Shown here: piece after piece, positions 25,665 through 35,519 of the stretch
How the letters are laid out: every line of letters starts with the position of its first letter
How positions within the stretch are numbered: the first letter of the stretch is position 1
Source of the DNA: Bacillus sp. cl95
GTDB taxonomy: Bacteria > Bacillota > Bacilli > Bacillales > Cytobacillaceae
NCBI RefSeq assembly: GCF_900115925.1
Contig: NZ_FOYF01000001.1
Span: forward strand, 62,001-126,000
Length of the DNA stretch: 64,000 nucleotides
Direction: 5' to 3'
Translations under genes and position numbers: made by a program
The notes under the pieces: model-generated
What the model was told of the DNA's origin: nothing
The model's input: the letters and a program-made list of their open reading frames with translations, nothing else
Database searches by the model: none

Positions 25665-25745
25665 CTTGATGCACACCTCCATAATACAAATACGAAATGA
25701 AGTCTTGGTTTATTGGGGTAGATTTAATAACCGGAATTTTATGAC

Positions 25746-25976
25746 TTAATCTTCGTCTTTTACATCGATATCTTCTTTAAGGGGTTCACTTTTCCATTCA
25801 TCAAGCAAAATTTTGTATTTTTCAACTTGTTCAAAATGCTTATTAAACTGCTCTTTGTAAATCATATACTTCTCCCCGTCAAATAAAGCGCGGATTTTCT
25901 TCTGTTGAACAAGGTTTTCCACATATGCTTCTGGCATTGATAAGTACTCAGCCGTTTCTTTTATCGTCAAATACAT
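25746..25976 (-). CDS. Small MerR/excisionase-type helix-turn-helix protein
   Basis: The ATG at 25976 lies 8 nt after GGAGG, giving 76 residues. YLTIKETAEYLSMPEAYVENLVQQKKIRALFDGEKYMIYKEQF is the helix-turn-helix of excisionase/HTH_17 proteins. A charged tail follows (about 50-76). It starts about 24 nt after the stop of the upstream gene. It could be a phage-derived regulator or a DNA adaptor, but no prophage genes surround it. Confidence 0.75.
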   Translation of the reverse strand: MYLTIKETAEYLSMPEAYVENLVQQKKIRALFDGEKYMIYKEQFNKHFEQVEKYKILLDEWKSEPLKEDIDVKDED

Positions 25977-26000
25977 GATAAAGTCCTCCATTGTATAAAT

Positions 26001-26435
26001 CTATTCAGGTTTTCCCTCAAAACTCCAAGGCAATTCCCATTCAAAATCAAGTTGTAATAAGGGAAAAGCACAATCATCTGGCACGAGATTCACTTCATCA
26101 GAAATGACAAATTTTATTTTCCCAATGGAAAAGATGTTTAAGGGTGTCCATTCTGAAATTCTCACAGGTTTTCCGACCAGAAGAGTACCTTTCACGTGGA
26201 AACTACCACTATATAAATGTTCTTGGCTTTCTGTTTCTCCAAAGTAAGATAACTGAATCGGGTTTAAGGGGTGTATCCCTAATTTCTTTAGTACCTTAGT
26301 TTCCTTAGCGTCCATTTGATCGACTGTATAATAAAAATTCAAGCAATACAGACAGGGACATGAGCTATTTGTGGCAATTTCTTCTTGGTTTGATTCTATT
26401 TGGATAATCCAGGGTCCAAGTTCTACTATGTCCAT
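26001..26435 (-). CDS. Unknown protein with CxxC motif
   Basis: A 144-residue soluble protein. CPCLYCLNFYYTVDQMD (residues 26-42) contains closely spaced cysteines that could bind metal; the rest is beta-rich and ends FEWELPWSFEGKPE. The ribosome site is weak (AAAGG about 12 nt upstream). It is the first gene of a possible three-gene unit with the helix-turn-helix protein and the 144-residue unknown. Confidence 0.6.
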   Translation of the reverse strand: MDIVELGPWIIQIESNQEEIATNSSCPCLYCLNFYYTVDQMDAKETKVLKKLGIHPLNPIQLSYFGETESQEHLYSGSFHVKGTLLVGKPVRISEWTPLNIFSIGKIKFVISDEVNLVPDDCAFPLLQLDFEWELPWSFEGKPE

Positions 26436-26662
26436 AAATCTTCAGCCTTTTTGAAAGGGGTATTTTTGTTGTTATTTTTCAAAACGAATGTGATATCGAT
26501 GCGGAACCTTCATTTATCAATACGATTTCGTTATTTATCCATATGAATTCTTCATATATCAACACGTAAACGATAGATATCGATATGGCGACACATTTCG
26601 ACACCTCTGATACTACATACCGTATGACACGACTTCTAAATCGCACTTTCTTATTCTACTAC

Positions 26663-26689
26663 AAAAAAGAACCGGCGCAATGGCCGGTT
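26663..26689 (-). terminator. Terminator of hemY
   Basis: On the minus strand AACCGGC-CATTGC-GCCGGTT is followed by CTTTTTT. Confidence 0.85.
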
Positions 26690-26694
26690 TCCCA

Positions 26695-28104
26695 TTAAGT
26701 TAAATAGTTCAATACTTTCTGGACAGCTGCTTCTCCTTGGTCAATACAACCTGGAATTCCTACTCCTTCAAACGAGCTGCCAGCTAAGAACACCCCTGGC
26801 AAGTGTTCGGCAAGAGATTCCTTCACCTTCTCGATTCTTTCCAAATGCCCCACCGTATATTGTGGCATCGCCTTTTTCCACCGTGAAATGACCTGGAACA
26901 ATGGTTTAGACTTAATATCCATTGTTTTGTTAAGGTCATTTAACACAATTTCAATGATTTCTTCGTCCGTCATGTTTACTATTTCCTGATCATCCGGTTT
27001 GCCAACATAGCAGCGAAGCAAGGCATAGTCTTCAGGAGCCGATGACGGCCATTTTTTGTGAGTCCAGGTGCAGGCCGTAATTCTAAAATCATTATTACGA
27101 GAGACGATAAAACCTGTCCCATCTATATCCTGTTTGATTGATGATTTTGGGAAGGCCATTGCGACATTCGCAACAGATGTGGAAGGCATTTCATTAAAGA
27201 CATCCATGAAAGGATAGTCAGATAGCATTCTACGAGCGAAATGATGTTCGGTAGCCACAACTACGCTGTCAGCATTTTCTACTGAACCATCAGCCAGCAT
27301 TAACTTATAGCCTTCACCTATCTTTTCGATTTTGTCTACAGCGATTCCCTTCCTCACACTATTTTTGTCTAAACGTTTTTCAACTTCTTCAATAAGGGAT
27401 TCCAACCCAGTTGTTAAAGAATAGAACATTCCTTTTTTGCTAGGTACTTTCTTCACACTTTTCGCTGGAGTGGGTATACTCTTCTTCAACCCCAAAACAA
27501 GGCTGTGATGTTTCTGTTCCATCTCATAAAAATTTGGGAACAACGCCATCAAACTGAGTTGATCTATATCACCTGCATAGATTCCTGACAAAAGCGGTGC
27601 GATGAGATTTTCGACTACTTCATTCCCAAGACGTCGTCTGAAGAAACCTCCCAGAGATTGATCTTGCTGTTTCTTACCTTTAGGTAAAATAAAATCCCCT
27701 GCTGCCCTTACTTTCCCTAACGGTGAAAATAAACCAGAAAATGCAAACGGCATGACTCTCGTTGGTATTCCCATGAAAGAGCCTTCAGGCATCGTATGAA
27801 GTTTACCTTTCACAAGGATATAGGACTTCCCTGCTGTATTGCTCACTACTTTATCTCTCAAGCCTACCTCATCAATCAATCTCATTGCACTTGGTTTACG
27901 AGCAATGATGGAGTCAGGTCCTTTTTCTATAAGAAAGCCGTCTTTTCGGATTGTTTGAATGACCCCACCAAGACGGTCACTTCCTTCGATAAGCTTCACA
28001 TCGATAGGCAAGCCGTTCACACGGGCTTCTTTTTGCAGATAATACGCCGTTGTTAAACCTGTAATTCCTCCGCCGATGATGACTACTTTCCTCTTTTCCA
28101 ACAT
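26695..28104 (-). CDS. hemY: Coproporphyrinogen/protoporphyrinogen oxidase HemY
   Basis: A 469-residue flavoenzyme of the HemY/CgoX family that oxidises coproporphyrinogen III (or protoporphyrinogen IX) in heme synthesis. The FAD dinucleotide motif is VVIIGGGITGLTTAYYL. RLGGVIQTIRKDGFLIEKGPDS and the C-terminal GVFLAGSSFEGVGIPGCIDQGEAAV are family signatures. It is soluble or peripheral, with no membrane helix. In Bacillus the principal hemY normally lies in a hemEHY operon. Here it is alone, so it may be a second copy. Confidence 0.93.
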   Translation of the reverse strand: MLEKRKVVIIGGGITGLTTAYYLQKEARVNGLPIDVKLIEGSDRLGGVIQTIRKDGFLIEKGPDSIIARKPSAMRLIDEVGLRDKVVSNTAGKSYILVKGKLHTMPEGSFMGIPTRVMPFAFSGLFSPLGKVRAAGDFILPKGKKQQDQSLGGFFRRRLGNEVVENLIAPLLSGIYAGDIDQLSLMALFPNFYEMEQKHHSLVLGLKKSIPTPAKSVKKVPSKKGMFYSLTTGLESLIEEVEKRLDKNSVRKGIAVDKIEKIGEGYKLMLADGSVENADSVVVATEHHFARRMLSDYPFMDVFNEMPSTSVANVAMAFPKSSIKQDIDGTGFIVSRNNDFRITACTWTHKKWPSSAPEDYALLRCYVGKPDDQEIVNMTDEEIIEIVLNDLNKTMDIKSKPLFQVISRWKKAMPQYTVGHLERIEKVKESLAEHLPGVFLAGSSFEGVGIPGCIDQGEAAVQKVLNYLT

Positions 28105-28299
28105 GTCCTCACCTAATTTCTTTTCTTACGCTCAGTTTATAAAAAAATCTTTCAAATGTATTAAAATCAATCCAATTGTTATAAAAAGTTTACATTTAGC
28201 GCTACTGACCAGGATAATTTAAACTTTCCAGTTGACAAAAGCTTCTTAAATCCTGCTTGGCCAAATATATATGTAAAAAGATTGAAGGATTGCGGTGAT

Positions 28300-29430
28300 A
28301 TGAATATGAATATGAATATCGTTAAATCAATTTTTGGTTCACTTCTAATACTTATCCTTTCCACAATAGCGTTTTTTGTGATTGCTGCTACCATTTCACT
28401 TTCAAAACTAGAGTTAGGAAAGATAAAAATCGACGATAAAGTAGATGCTTCTGCTATTTTATTAAGGTTAGTAGGCTCGGAAAATGCTATGCTGGGGCAC
28501 GGATTGAATGAGGAATTTTCTTTTTCAAAGATGGGATTCGAACTTTTTACAAATGTCCAAATAGATGATATACGTTCCCTCGTACGTTATGAACTCCCTG
28601 GTTTCGTGCATTTCGATTTGGATATATTGATAGCCGGAGAAGGCACAGATTATACGGATATTCCAATGGAATCTGCACCACCAGTGGAAGAACTATTAAA
28701 GGAACGTGAAATGGCCTCAAAAGAATTAGCTGAATTGCAGGATGGCAATGTACCATCTGGAAAAGTTCCAACTGAGAAAAATATATATATCTATCACACG
28801 CATAGTTGGGAATCGTATCTCCCTTTGCTTGGCATTGAGGGTGCGAAGGACGAAGACCAATCTGTCGATGGTAAAACAAATATCACGATTGTCGGTGATT
28901 TGCTTGGGAAAGAGCTTGAGTCCAAAGGCATTGGTGTCACGGTTGATAAAACAAATGTTGGTCAAGAACTGAAAAAAAGGAATTGGAAAACGGCAAAGTC
29001 ATACGAATTTTCACGAACGCTCGTTCAGCAGGCAATGGCTAGCAATGGAAAGCTTAATTATTTCATCGATTTGCATAGAGATTCATTAAGGAAAGATTCG
29101 ACTAGTATTGAAATTAACCAGAAACCTTATGCCAAACTCGTCTTCGTTATTGGAAAAGACAATAAGAACTATAATAAGAATATTGCGTTCGCAAATGGCA
29201 TTCATGAGTATTTGCAGACACATTACCCCGGACTCAGTAAAGGCGTGCTAGGGAAATCAGGGGCTCACGTCGACGGTGTTTACAATCAAGACCTCTCTCC
29301 AAATTCAGTGGTTGTGGAAGTTGGCGGCGTTGACAATGACATGAAAGAACTAAAAAATTCAGTCGAGGCCCTCGCGGAAGCCATCAGTAACTTGTATTGG
29401 AAGGCTGAAGCTGTTCAAGGAAATAATTAG
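28300..29430 (+). CDS. spoIIP: Stage II sporulation protein P (paralogue)
   Basis: I start at ATG 28300, downstream of AAGGA, giving 376 residues; an in-frame TTG 18 nt upstream lacks a suitable site. A membrane anchor (about 7-33) is followed by an extracytoplasmic domain. The SpoIIP motifs YIYHTHSWESYLP and NYFIDLHRDSLRKD carry the metal-binding His/Glu residues of the amidase/endopeptidase. VVVEVGGVDNDMKELKNSVEALA closes the domain. SpoIIP degrades peptidoglycan during engulfment. The usual copy is next to gpr; this one stands alone, so it is probably a paralogue. Confidence 0.9.
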   Translation: MNMNMNIVKSIFGSLLILILSTIAFFVIAATISLSKLELGKIKIDDKVDASAILLRLVGSENAMLGHGLNEEFSFSKMGFELFTNVQIDDIRSLVRYELPGFVHFDLDILIAGEGTDYTDIPMESAPPVEELLKEREMASKELAELQDGNVPSGKVPTEKNIYIYHTHSWESYLPLLGIEGAKDEDQSVDGKTNITIVGDLLGKELESKGIGVTVDKTNVGQELKKRNWKTAKSYEFSRTLVQQAMASNGKLNYFIDLHRDSLRKDSTSIEINQKPYAKLVFVIGKDNKNYNKNIAFANGIHEYLQTHYPGLSKGVLGKSGAHVDGVYNQDLSPNSVVVEVGGVDNDMKELKNSVEALAEAISNLYWKAEAVQGNN

Positions 29431-29523
29431 GGTGTTTGGAGACATTCTAAGTAGTCCTGTTTTCTTGGAGAAAACATGGTTGGATTATTATATTAATCCA
29501 TATCAAATCTAAATAGAAACAAA

Positions 29524-29573
29524 TAAAAGAGGGCGTCCCCAAAGGTGTAAACTTTTTGGGACGCCCTCTTTTA
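29524..29573. terminator. Long bidirectional terminator
   Basis: AAAAGAGGGCGTCCC / GGGACGCCCTCTTTT, a 15-bp stem between convergent genes. Confidence 0.93.
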
Positions 29574-29612
29574 TTTTCACCATGTTAGACGTTTTTCTAG
29601 AATCAAGAAATG

Positions 29613-30392
29613 TCAATCATTATTCATAAAATTCTGCCTCTCCAAGTAATTTAACACTGTTTGTGAAAACTCGAGGTGAGATTCCTTCGTATACTTGGCT
29701 TTCGTATAGACTTGAGCAAGATTTTTTAATCCTAATTCTTCTGTCATTTCCTTAAGCCTAGGGATCTCCATGTAGCGTTTCCATCCCTTTTCATTTCTAT
29801 CTTTATAGATGTCTTGAATTTCTTCTTCTGTATAATCACGATATTGATCGTAGTGAACAAGTCCATGTTTAGGCAATCGATCTCGAGGAGCAGGGTTTTC
29901 GTTTGGATATCCTAATGAATACCCCACGACTGGGACGACATTTGGAGGCAAGTTTAGTAATTCACCAATTTGATCGCAATTTGCTAGTGTTGATCCCATG
30001 TAGCAAATACCTAGTCCTGCATTCTCAGCTGCTAAAGCACAGTTTTGTGCCACCAAAGTCGCATCAATGGCAGCTATCATAAAGCTCATATAATTATCAA
30101 AATGTACAGGAGCATCATTGAGCGCAAGCCATTTTCTCATTCTATTAAAATCCGCACAAAATGTTAATAAAATAGGTGAATCAACCACCATCGATTGTTC
30201 CATGTGTGCGGTGTATAATTTTTTCTTAAGTTCTTTGTCTTTTGTAACAACAATAGAATACGATTGCATATTGCCACTAGAAGAGGCACGAATACCAGCT
30301 TCTAATATTTGATCAAGTAGTTCTTGGCTTACTTCCCTATCCGCATATTCTCGTATGGATCTGTGTCCATATATTACATCATTTAATTCCAA
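29613..30392 (-). CDS. Nitroreductase-family NAD(P)H oxidoreductase
   Basis: A 259-residue FMN-dependent enzyme of the NfrA/NfsA type. HRSIREYADREV and ASSSGNMQSYSIVVTKD contact FMN, and GLGICYMGS and PVVGYSLGYP are conserved in the family. I choose a TTG at 30392, 8 nt after AAGGAG, because the upstream GTG overlaps the ribosome site. Members reduce nitro compounds, quinones or FMN. It is monocistronic and converges on spoIIP. Confidence 0.85.
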   Translation of the reverse strand: MELNDVIYGHRSIREYADREVSQELLDQILEAGIRASSSGNMQSYSIVVTKDKELKKKLYTAHMEQSMVVDSPILLTFCADFNRMRKWLALNDAPVHFDNYMSFMIAAIDATLVAQNCALAAENAGLGICYMGSTLANCDQIGELLNLPPNVVPVVGYSLGYPNENPAPRDRLPKHGLVHYDQYRDYTEEEIQDIYKDRNEKGWKRYMEIPRLKEMTEELGLKNLAQVYTKAKYTKESHLEFSQTVLNYLERQNFMNND

Positions 30393-30636
30393 AGCAATCA
30401 CTCCTTATCTAACAATATAACATTAAATATGAATGTTCTGAAAATATAAATTTCAATATTCATTTTTAAGGGTCCTTAATCTGTTTTTTATTTTGACAGT
30501 GCACTTTGAATGACCCCCCCACACACCTTCTCTAATCTTAATTGTTTTAACCAATCCAACCCGATTACTCAATAACTCGTATATAAGTAACTTTTCTTTA
30601 AAATATGCGTCTTATAGCATAAAGAGGTGTAATGAT

Positions 30637-31017
30637 ATGAAACGTCGATTTATCTTATTGCTAATAACGACAACAATATTGCTCATCTCAACGGTATTTG
30701 GCTACAACCTTTTAAACTATCCTATCAAAGAAAAAGGCTTTACGAAGATGACGATTTACTTGAATGGGGATAAAGAAGGACCCTATATAATTACTGATAA
30801 GAAAGTTATTAAAAACGTTATCAAAACAATCAATTCGAGTCCAAAAAGAGATATTTCAAAAATTATTTTTGAAAAAGGTCCAGACGGAAGAATTATTTTT
30901 GAAGGAAAGAATACAGATTATGAGGTTAAAGTTTTTAGTGACGGAGGCAACATCGTTACTGAAAAGTATTATATCCTTACTGACTTTAACCTTGGTGAGA
31001 TAAAAAATAAGGATTGA
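30637..31017 (+). CDS. Exported small protein, unknown
   Basis: A 126-residue protein with an N-terminal signal or anchor (KRRFILLLITTTILLISTVFG). The remainder is a small charged beta-rich domain (MTIYLNGDKEGPYIITDKKV, GRIIFEGKNTDYEVKVF). AAAGAGGTG lies 7 nt upstream of the ATG. No lipobox or known domain was recognised. A terminator hairpin follows at about 31067-31100. Confidence 0.65.
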   Translation: MKRRFILLLITTTILLISTVFGYNLLNYPIKEKGFTKMTIYLNGDKEGPYIITDKKVIKNVIKTINSSPKRDISKIIFEKGPDGRIIFEGKNTDYEVKVFSDGGNIVTEKYYILTDFNLGEIKNKD

Positions 31018-31066
31018 TTAGCTCATTAAGTAAAAAGCACTTTAAGTGAAAAAAACAAGCAAATTG

Positions 31067-31103
31067 AAAACGCATGGTTTCATCTAGTCCATGCGTTTTT
31101 CTG
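31067..31103 (+). terminator. Terminator
   Basis: AAAACGCATGG / CCATGCGTTTTT stem. Confidence 0.88.
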
Positions 31104-31200
31104 TGCCTTTTCTTGTTATTTAGCTAGATTTATCAAATTTTTTCTTTTTTCTCCGTTGAATCTGAAACTAATTACTTTAGAATCATTTATGCAAATAAAT

Positions 31201-31965
31201 TTAGGCATGTGTCATGCCTCTTTCGAATCCGGAATGATCCAGCACCCACTTGTAAATGCTATGGGCTACTCCATGCTCAGTATTTTTTGCTGTGATATCT
31301 TTTGCCGCTTCTTTTACGATAGATTGAGCGTTCCCCATCGCAATTCCTAAACCTGCTTCCTTTATCATCGCCATGTCGTTAAGAGAATCTCCCATCGCCA
31401 TCACGTTATCCATTGTAATTCCAAGCAACTTGCAAACTTTCTTCAAGCCTCGTGCTTTGTTAATTCCAAGTGCATTCACCTCAATATTGATGGCACTGGA
31501 ATTTGTGACTTCAAATTCTCCTTTTTCCTGAAGAATTTTCATGATCTTCTTCCTCAATTCATTGTCTCTTATGATATAGCCAAACTTAAGCCATTGATGA
31601 GCAGTCAAATCTTCTGGCATCTTACTCCGCCACAGATTTTCACAACTTAATGCCCAGAAATCTGCACCATGTTCTTTGGAAAGATCCCACATCCACTTCA
31701 TTTGGTCATGACTGACAGGATTCCTTTCTATCAATTCTCCTGTGGGACCATAAATTTCGCTGCCGTTCACAGTCACCAAATACGAGGACAGTTCAAGTGA
31801 TGCGGCGTAATCACGGCAAGTCAATAAGTCACGCCCTGTACTTAACACGACTTTCACACCCATTTCCTCTGCCCTTTTGATAGCTTCACGATTTTCTTCA
31901 GAAATTTGTTCGTTGTCATTGAGCAATGTCCCGTCCATGTCTAATGCAATTAATTTTATGTCCAT
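31201..31965 (-). CDS. Cof-type HAD-IIB phosphatase
   Basis: A 254-residue HAD hydrolase. Motif I is ALDMDGTLLNDNE, motif II LSTGRD, and motif IV MAMGDSLNDMAMIKEAGLGIAMGNA; the catalytic lysine is in NKARGLKKV. I start at the ATG at 31965, 10 nt after AGGAG. The cap is slightly shorter than in the paralogue at 14223. Substrate unknown; sugar phosphates or cofactors are typical. Confidence 0.9.
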   Translation of the reverse strand: MDIKLIALDMDGTLLNDNEQISEENREAIKRAEEMGVKVVLSTGRDLLTCRDYAASLELSSYLVTVNGSEIYGPTGELIERNPVSHDQMKWMWDLSKEHGADFWALSCENLWRSKMPEDLTAHQWLKFGYIIRDNELRKKIMKILQEKGEFEVTNSSAINIEVNALGINKARGLKKVCKLLGITMDNVMAMGDSLNDMAMIKEAGLGIAMGNAQSIVKEAAKDITAKNTEHGVAHSIYKWVLDHSGFERGMTHA

Positions 31966-32265
31966 AACAGTCACGCTCCTCATGAGGTTTTTGTCCCTGT
32001 TTACATAATAAAGTTATTGTCTTTTATATATTCGCTTCATACTAATTTTGAAATAGCAGAAGTATTTAGACAACTCAATATGGCCAAAAATAACATCCAT
32101 TTACACAAACTTAACCGTCTCTTCATGTATAAGTTCCCCACTGCGCGAAAGAAAAACCCCCTTTTTTTCTTACAAACACCAACCCACAGTAACTTATAGA
32201 GCTGGGCTAGAATTAAAGTCAAAAAAAGAACCTTGCATGGCAAGATTCTTTTCAAAATTAGTTTA

Positions 32266-33453
32266 TTATCCAAAAAATTTGAAGATCGAATGTAGAAATG
32301 TCTTAACACCATTTTCTAAGGCTGTTTCATCAATGTCAAAACGTGCATGGTGGTGCGGATAAATGATTCCTTTATCTACATTCCCTGCTCCTACATAAAA
32401 GAAAGCCCCTGGAGCTTTTTGCTGGTAGGCTGAAAAATCTTCCCCACCCATATTTGGTTTCATTAAATCAAGAGCTTCCTCTCCAAATACTTCAAGAACG
32501 GTCTCTTCTATCACTCTTGTCACTTCATGGTCATTAATAACTGGACGATATCCATATTGATATTCAAACTCGTACTCCGCTTCGTGTGCTTCTGTAATAC
32601 CTTTTACCATTCGCTCCATTTTTACTGGAATGGATTCTCGAAGGGTCTGGTCAAAACTCCTCACGGTACCACCAAGCCATATCGATCCCGGAATGACATT
32701 ATCTGCAGTTCCTGCAACAAATTGAGTGACCGACACAACAAGATTATCTAGCGGGTCAGTTGTACGAGAGACAATATGTTGCAAGTTGGTTACGATTTGT
32801 GCACCGATAGCGATGGAGTCTACCGTTTGATGAGGCAATGCCGCATGTCCTCCTCTACCTTTAACAGTAATTTTAAAAGTATCTGGTGCAGCCATCATCG
32901 GCCCATATACTACACCCACTTTTCCGACTTCAAGTGATGCCCATAAATGAGTCCCAATCACAAGATCCACACCATCCATCACGCCGGCACTGACCATTTC
33001 TTCAGCACCACCTGGATAAATTTCTTCGGCGTGTTGGAAGAGAAAGCGGACTTCTCCATTTATTTGATCATGCAAACCTGAAAGAATCTTTGCTGTCCCA
33101 AGTAACATTGCTGTATGTCCATCATGACCACACGCGTGCATGACACCAGGATTTTTTGAAGCGAACGGGGAAACATTTTCTTCTGTAATAGCGAGAGCAT
33201 CCATATCAGCACGTACGGCTATTGTTTTACCTGGCTTTGAGCCAATCAACCGAGCCATTACGCTTGTCTTCGTCGGCCTTGTTACATCCAAGTTCCCGAA
33301 TGAAAGCAGCGTATCATAAATAAATTGTGATGTTTTTTCCTCTTGAAAACTTAATTCTGGATTTTCGTGTAAATATCTTCTCCACGTAACCACTTGCTCG
33401 TTGATTTCACTAGCTAATTGATTCAGGTCTAACATTGCGTTCCTCTCTCCCAT
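32266..33453 (-). CDS. M20 family amidohydrolase
   Basis: A 395-residue metallopeptidase of the amidohydrolase branch (hippurate/N-acyl-amino-acid hydrolases). ADMDALAI and MHACGHDGHTAMLLG supply the Cys/His ligands, FLFQHAEE the catalytic Glu, and IGTHLWASL another His ligand. The C-terminal MGGEDFSAY motif is intact. The ATG at 33453 is 7 nt from GGGAGG. It starts 19 nt after the EamA transporter stop, so the two form an operon. This suggests export or import of the substrate or product of the hydrolase. Confidence 0.9.
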   Translation of the reverse strand: MGERNAMLDLNQLASEINEQVVTWRRYLHENPELSFQEEKTSQFIYDTLLSFGNLDVTRPTKTSVMARLIGSKPGKTIAVRADMDALAITEENVSPFASKNPGVMHACGHDGHTAMLLGTAKILSGLHDQINGEVRFLFQHAEEIYPGGAEEMVSAGVMDGVDLVIGTHLWASLEVGKVGVVYGPMMAAPDTFKITVKGRGGHAALPHQTVDSIAIGAQIVTNLQHIVSRTTDPLDNLVVSVTQFVAGTADNVIPGSIWLGGTVRSFDQTLRESIPVKMERMVKGITEAHEAEYEFEYQYGYRPVINDHEVTRVIEETVLEVFGEEALDLMKPNMGGEDFSAYQQKAPGAFFYVGAGNVDKGIIYPHHHARFDIDETALENGVKTFLHSIFKFFG

Positions 33454-33472
33454 TGAAAGTCCTCCCTTAGTT

Positions 33473-34324
33473 TTAACTGATTGTAAAAACAATTCCCATT
33501 ACCGTAATAATGCAAGCGGCCAATTTAGCTGCTGTTATTTTTTCTTTAAAATAAATCCAAGCTAAGAATACCGCAAAAAGTGGTGACGTATAGGCAAGCG
33601 CCACAACTAATGTGCCATCAGCAAATTTTAACGCCGTAAAGAGACATAGCCATTGAATGATGACCGAAATTCCTCTTAAGGTGATATGACCATGAAGACT
33701 TGGAAACCAAACCTTAGGCCGATAAATCAGATAGATTAATACTGCAATCCCGATTGCACGATAAAAATATAGAGTGACTGGATTGATCCATTCATGAATG
33801 AGAAGCTGCTGTGTTGGCACCATGCTAACACCGTAAACGACTGCTGTCGCAATTCCCAACAAATTTCCGGGTTTTTTTAACTCTATGAAAGGAGTTAAAG
33901 GATTCTTTCCAGACAAATTCAGAAAGTAAACTCCAGTAATGATGAACAATACGGAAATCAACACGACAGGATTAAAGCCATTGATGAACGCATTTGGAAT
34001 AAAAGTGAATAATGGGGTCAGTGCTAAATATACAGCCAATACTGAAACTTCTATCCGCTCCATGGATAAAAAGAATAATACGTTTGCCAACGTATCTAAC
34101 ACAATGACCAACAAAAGTATGGAGATAGAAGTCGCATTGACTTCGAAAGAATACATCCATGGCAAAGAGAAACTGAGTAGGATGCCTATGTATGCAAAGG
34201 AGGTAACGATAAAACTATTATTGTCCTTCATCTCCCCCACAATCTTCTTAGCATATAAAGAATTGACGGCATTGAAAAAAGAACTAATGAGCGATAAAAC
34301 CATCAAAACAGCATCACTTCCCAT
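33473..34324 (-). CDS. EamA/DMT-family transporter
   Basis: A 283-residue membrane protein with ten hydrophobic helices in two EamA repeats. The end of each repeat has the typical pattern, for example FADGTLVVALAYTSPLFAVFLAWIYFKEKI. It precedes the M20 amidohydrolase by 19 nt. Family members export amino acids or metabolites, but the specific substrate is not readable. Confidence 0.85.
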   Translation of the reverse strand: MGSDAVLMVLSLISSFFNAVNSLYAKKIVGEMKDNNSFIVTSFAYIGILLSFSLPWMYSFEVNATSISILLLVIVLDTLANVLFFLSMERIEVSVLAVYLALTPLFTFIPNAFINGFNPVVLISVLFIITGVYFLNLSGKNPLTPFIELKKPGNLLGIATAVVYGVSMVPTQQLLIHEWINPVTLYFYRAIGIAVLIYLIYRPKVWFPSLHGHITLRGISVIIQWLCLFTALKFADGTLVVALAYTSPLFAVFLAWIYFKEKITAAKLAACIITVMGIVFTIS

Positions 34325-34692
34325 GGTATAGACTGAATTTTCGATAATCTAAATATTACATCATATACGTGAGTTATGGAAGACTTTACTGGAAATCCGA
34401 CTTAGAATGGAATTTTCCGAAGTTGATGAGGGATAATCCGACGTTCGTTGTACTTTTTCTGACGTTCAAACTCATTATTCCGACCGCGACTCTAGTCAAG
34501 CTATCACTTGGCACATCCAACACGACGAAAATGGTTTATTTTTGGATTTTCCGACGTTGATTTGATTTTTTCTTCGTTGCTGAAGGATAATCCGACGTTC
34601 CGGACTCTTTTTCCGACGTTCAAACCGATGACTCCCCCAAATACTATAAACTGCAAAAAAGCACACCATAAATAGTGTGCTTAAACATTACT
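34325..34692. other. Intergenic region with direct repeats
   Basis: It holds two related segments (about 34408-34475 and 34544-34627), both built around GGATAATCCGACGTTC and TTTTTCNGACGTTCAAAC, and the rluF terminator. The motif CGACGTT occurs repeatedly. No reading frame with a ribosome site. Confidence 0.6.
34653..34682 (-). terminator. Terminator of rluF
   Basis: On the minus strand AAGCACAC / GTGTGCTT stem followed by TTTTTG. Confidence 0.8.
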
Positions 34693-35382
34693 TTATTTTA
34701 TTAAATCCATGAGGACAGAAAGTTCTTTCTTACTTAGATCACGCCATTCACCGATTTTCAAGCCGTCTAATGTAATGTTCATAATTCTTACACGCTGAAG
34801 TTTTACAACTTCATAACCAAATACTGCACACATGCGGCGGATTTGTCGGTTCAACCCTTGTGTTAAGACGATATTGAATACGCGATCGCTAACCTTTGTC
34901 ACTTTGCAGCGTTTCGTCGTCTGACCGAGGATTTTCACGCCACTGGCCATTCCTTCAATAAATTGCGGAGTGACAGGCTTACTTACGGTAACAATATATT
35001 CTTTTTCATGATTATTTTCGGCACGGAGAATCTTATTTACGATATCACCGTCATTTGTCATTAGAATTAGACCATCTGAATCCTTATCAAGTCGCCCTAT
35101 TGGAAAAATTCGTTCATGATGGTTTACAAAATCAACGATATTTCCTTTAATATGTCTTTCAGTTGTTGACGTGATGCCAACCGGCTTATTTAATGCTATG
35201 TAAATCGGGGTCTTTTTCTCGCCTACTTGTTGGCCATCAACTTCGACCAAATCTCCAGCTTCAACAGCGCTACCAAGTTCAGCTAACTTCCCATTTATCT
35301 TTACCCTTTTTGCTTCGACTAACTTATCCGCTTCACGTCGTGAACAAAACCCTGTTTCACTAATATACTTATTAATCCTCAT
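34693..35382 (-). CDS. rluF: 23S rRNA pseudouridine synthase RluF
   Basis: A 229-residue RsuA/RluB/RluE/RluF-family enzyme. An N-terminal S4 RNA-binding domain ([22 protein letters not shown], about 1-60) is followed by the synthase domain. The catalytic Asp is in [45 protein letters not shown] is the RluF-type conserved C-terminal motif. RluF modifies U2604 of 23S rRNA in E. coli. It is monocistronic. Confidence 0.9.
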   Translation of the reverse strand: MRINKYISETGFCSRREADKLVEAKRVKINGKLAELGSAVEAGDLVEVDGQQVGEKKTPIYIALNKPVGITSTTERHIKGNIVDFVNHHERIFPIGRLDKDSDGLILMTNDGDIVNKILRAENNHEKEYIVTVSKPVTPQFIEGMASGVKILGQTTKRCKVTKVSDRVFNIVLTQGLNRQIRRMCAVFGYEVVKLQRVRIMNITLDGLKIGEWRDLSKKELSVLMDLIK

Positions 35383-35476
35383 TGAGAAAGTCCTACCTCA
35401 CTTGTTGATAATAATAATCCTATTTTTCCTATTGTAACATAAGGAAAAGATATTGAAAAAATGTATCCAACAAAAA

Positions 35477-35513
35477 TAAATACACTCAGGCAATATCACC
35501 AGAGTGTATTTAT
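35477..35513 (-). terminator. Terminator of speD
   Basis: AAATACACTC / GAGTGTATTT stem with a T-rich tract on the minus strand. Confidence 0.75.
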
Positions 35514-35519
35514 TCGTCC

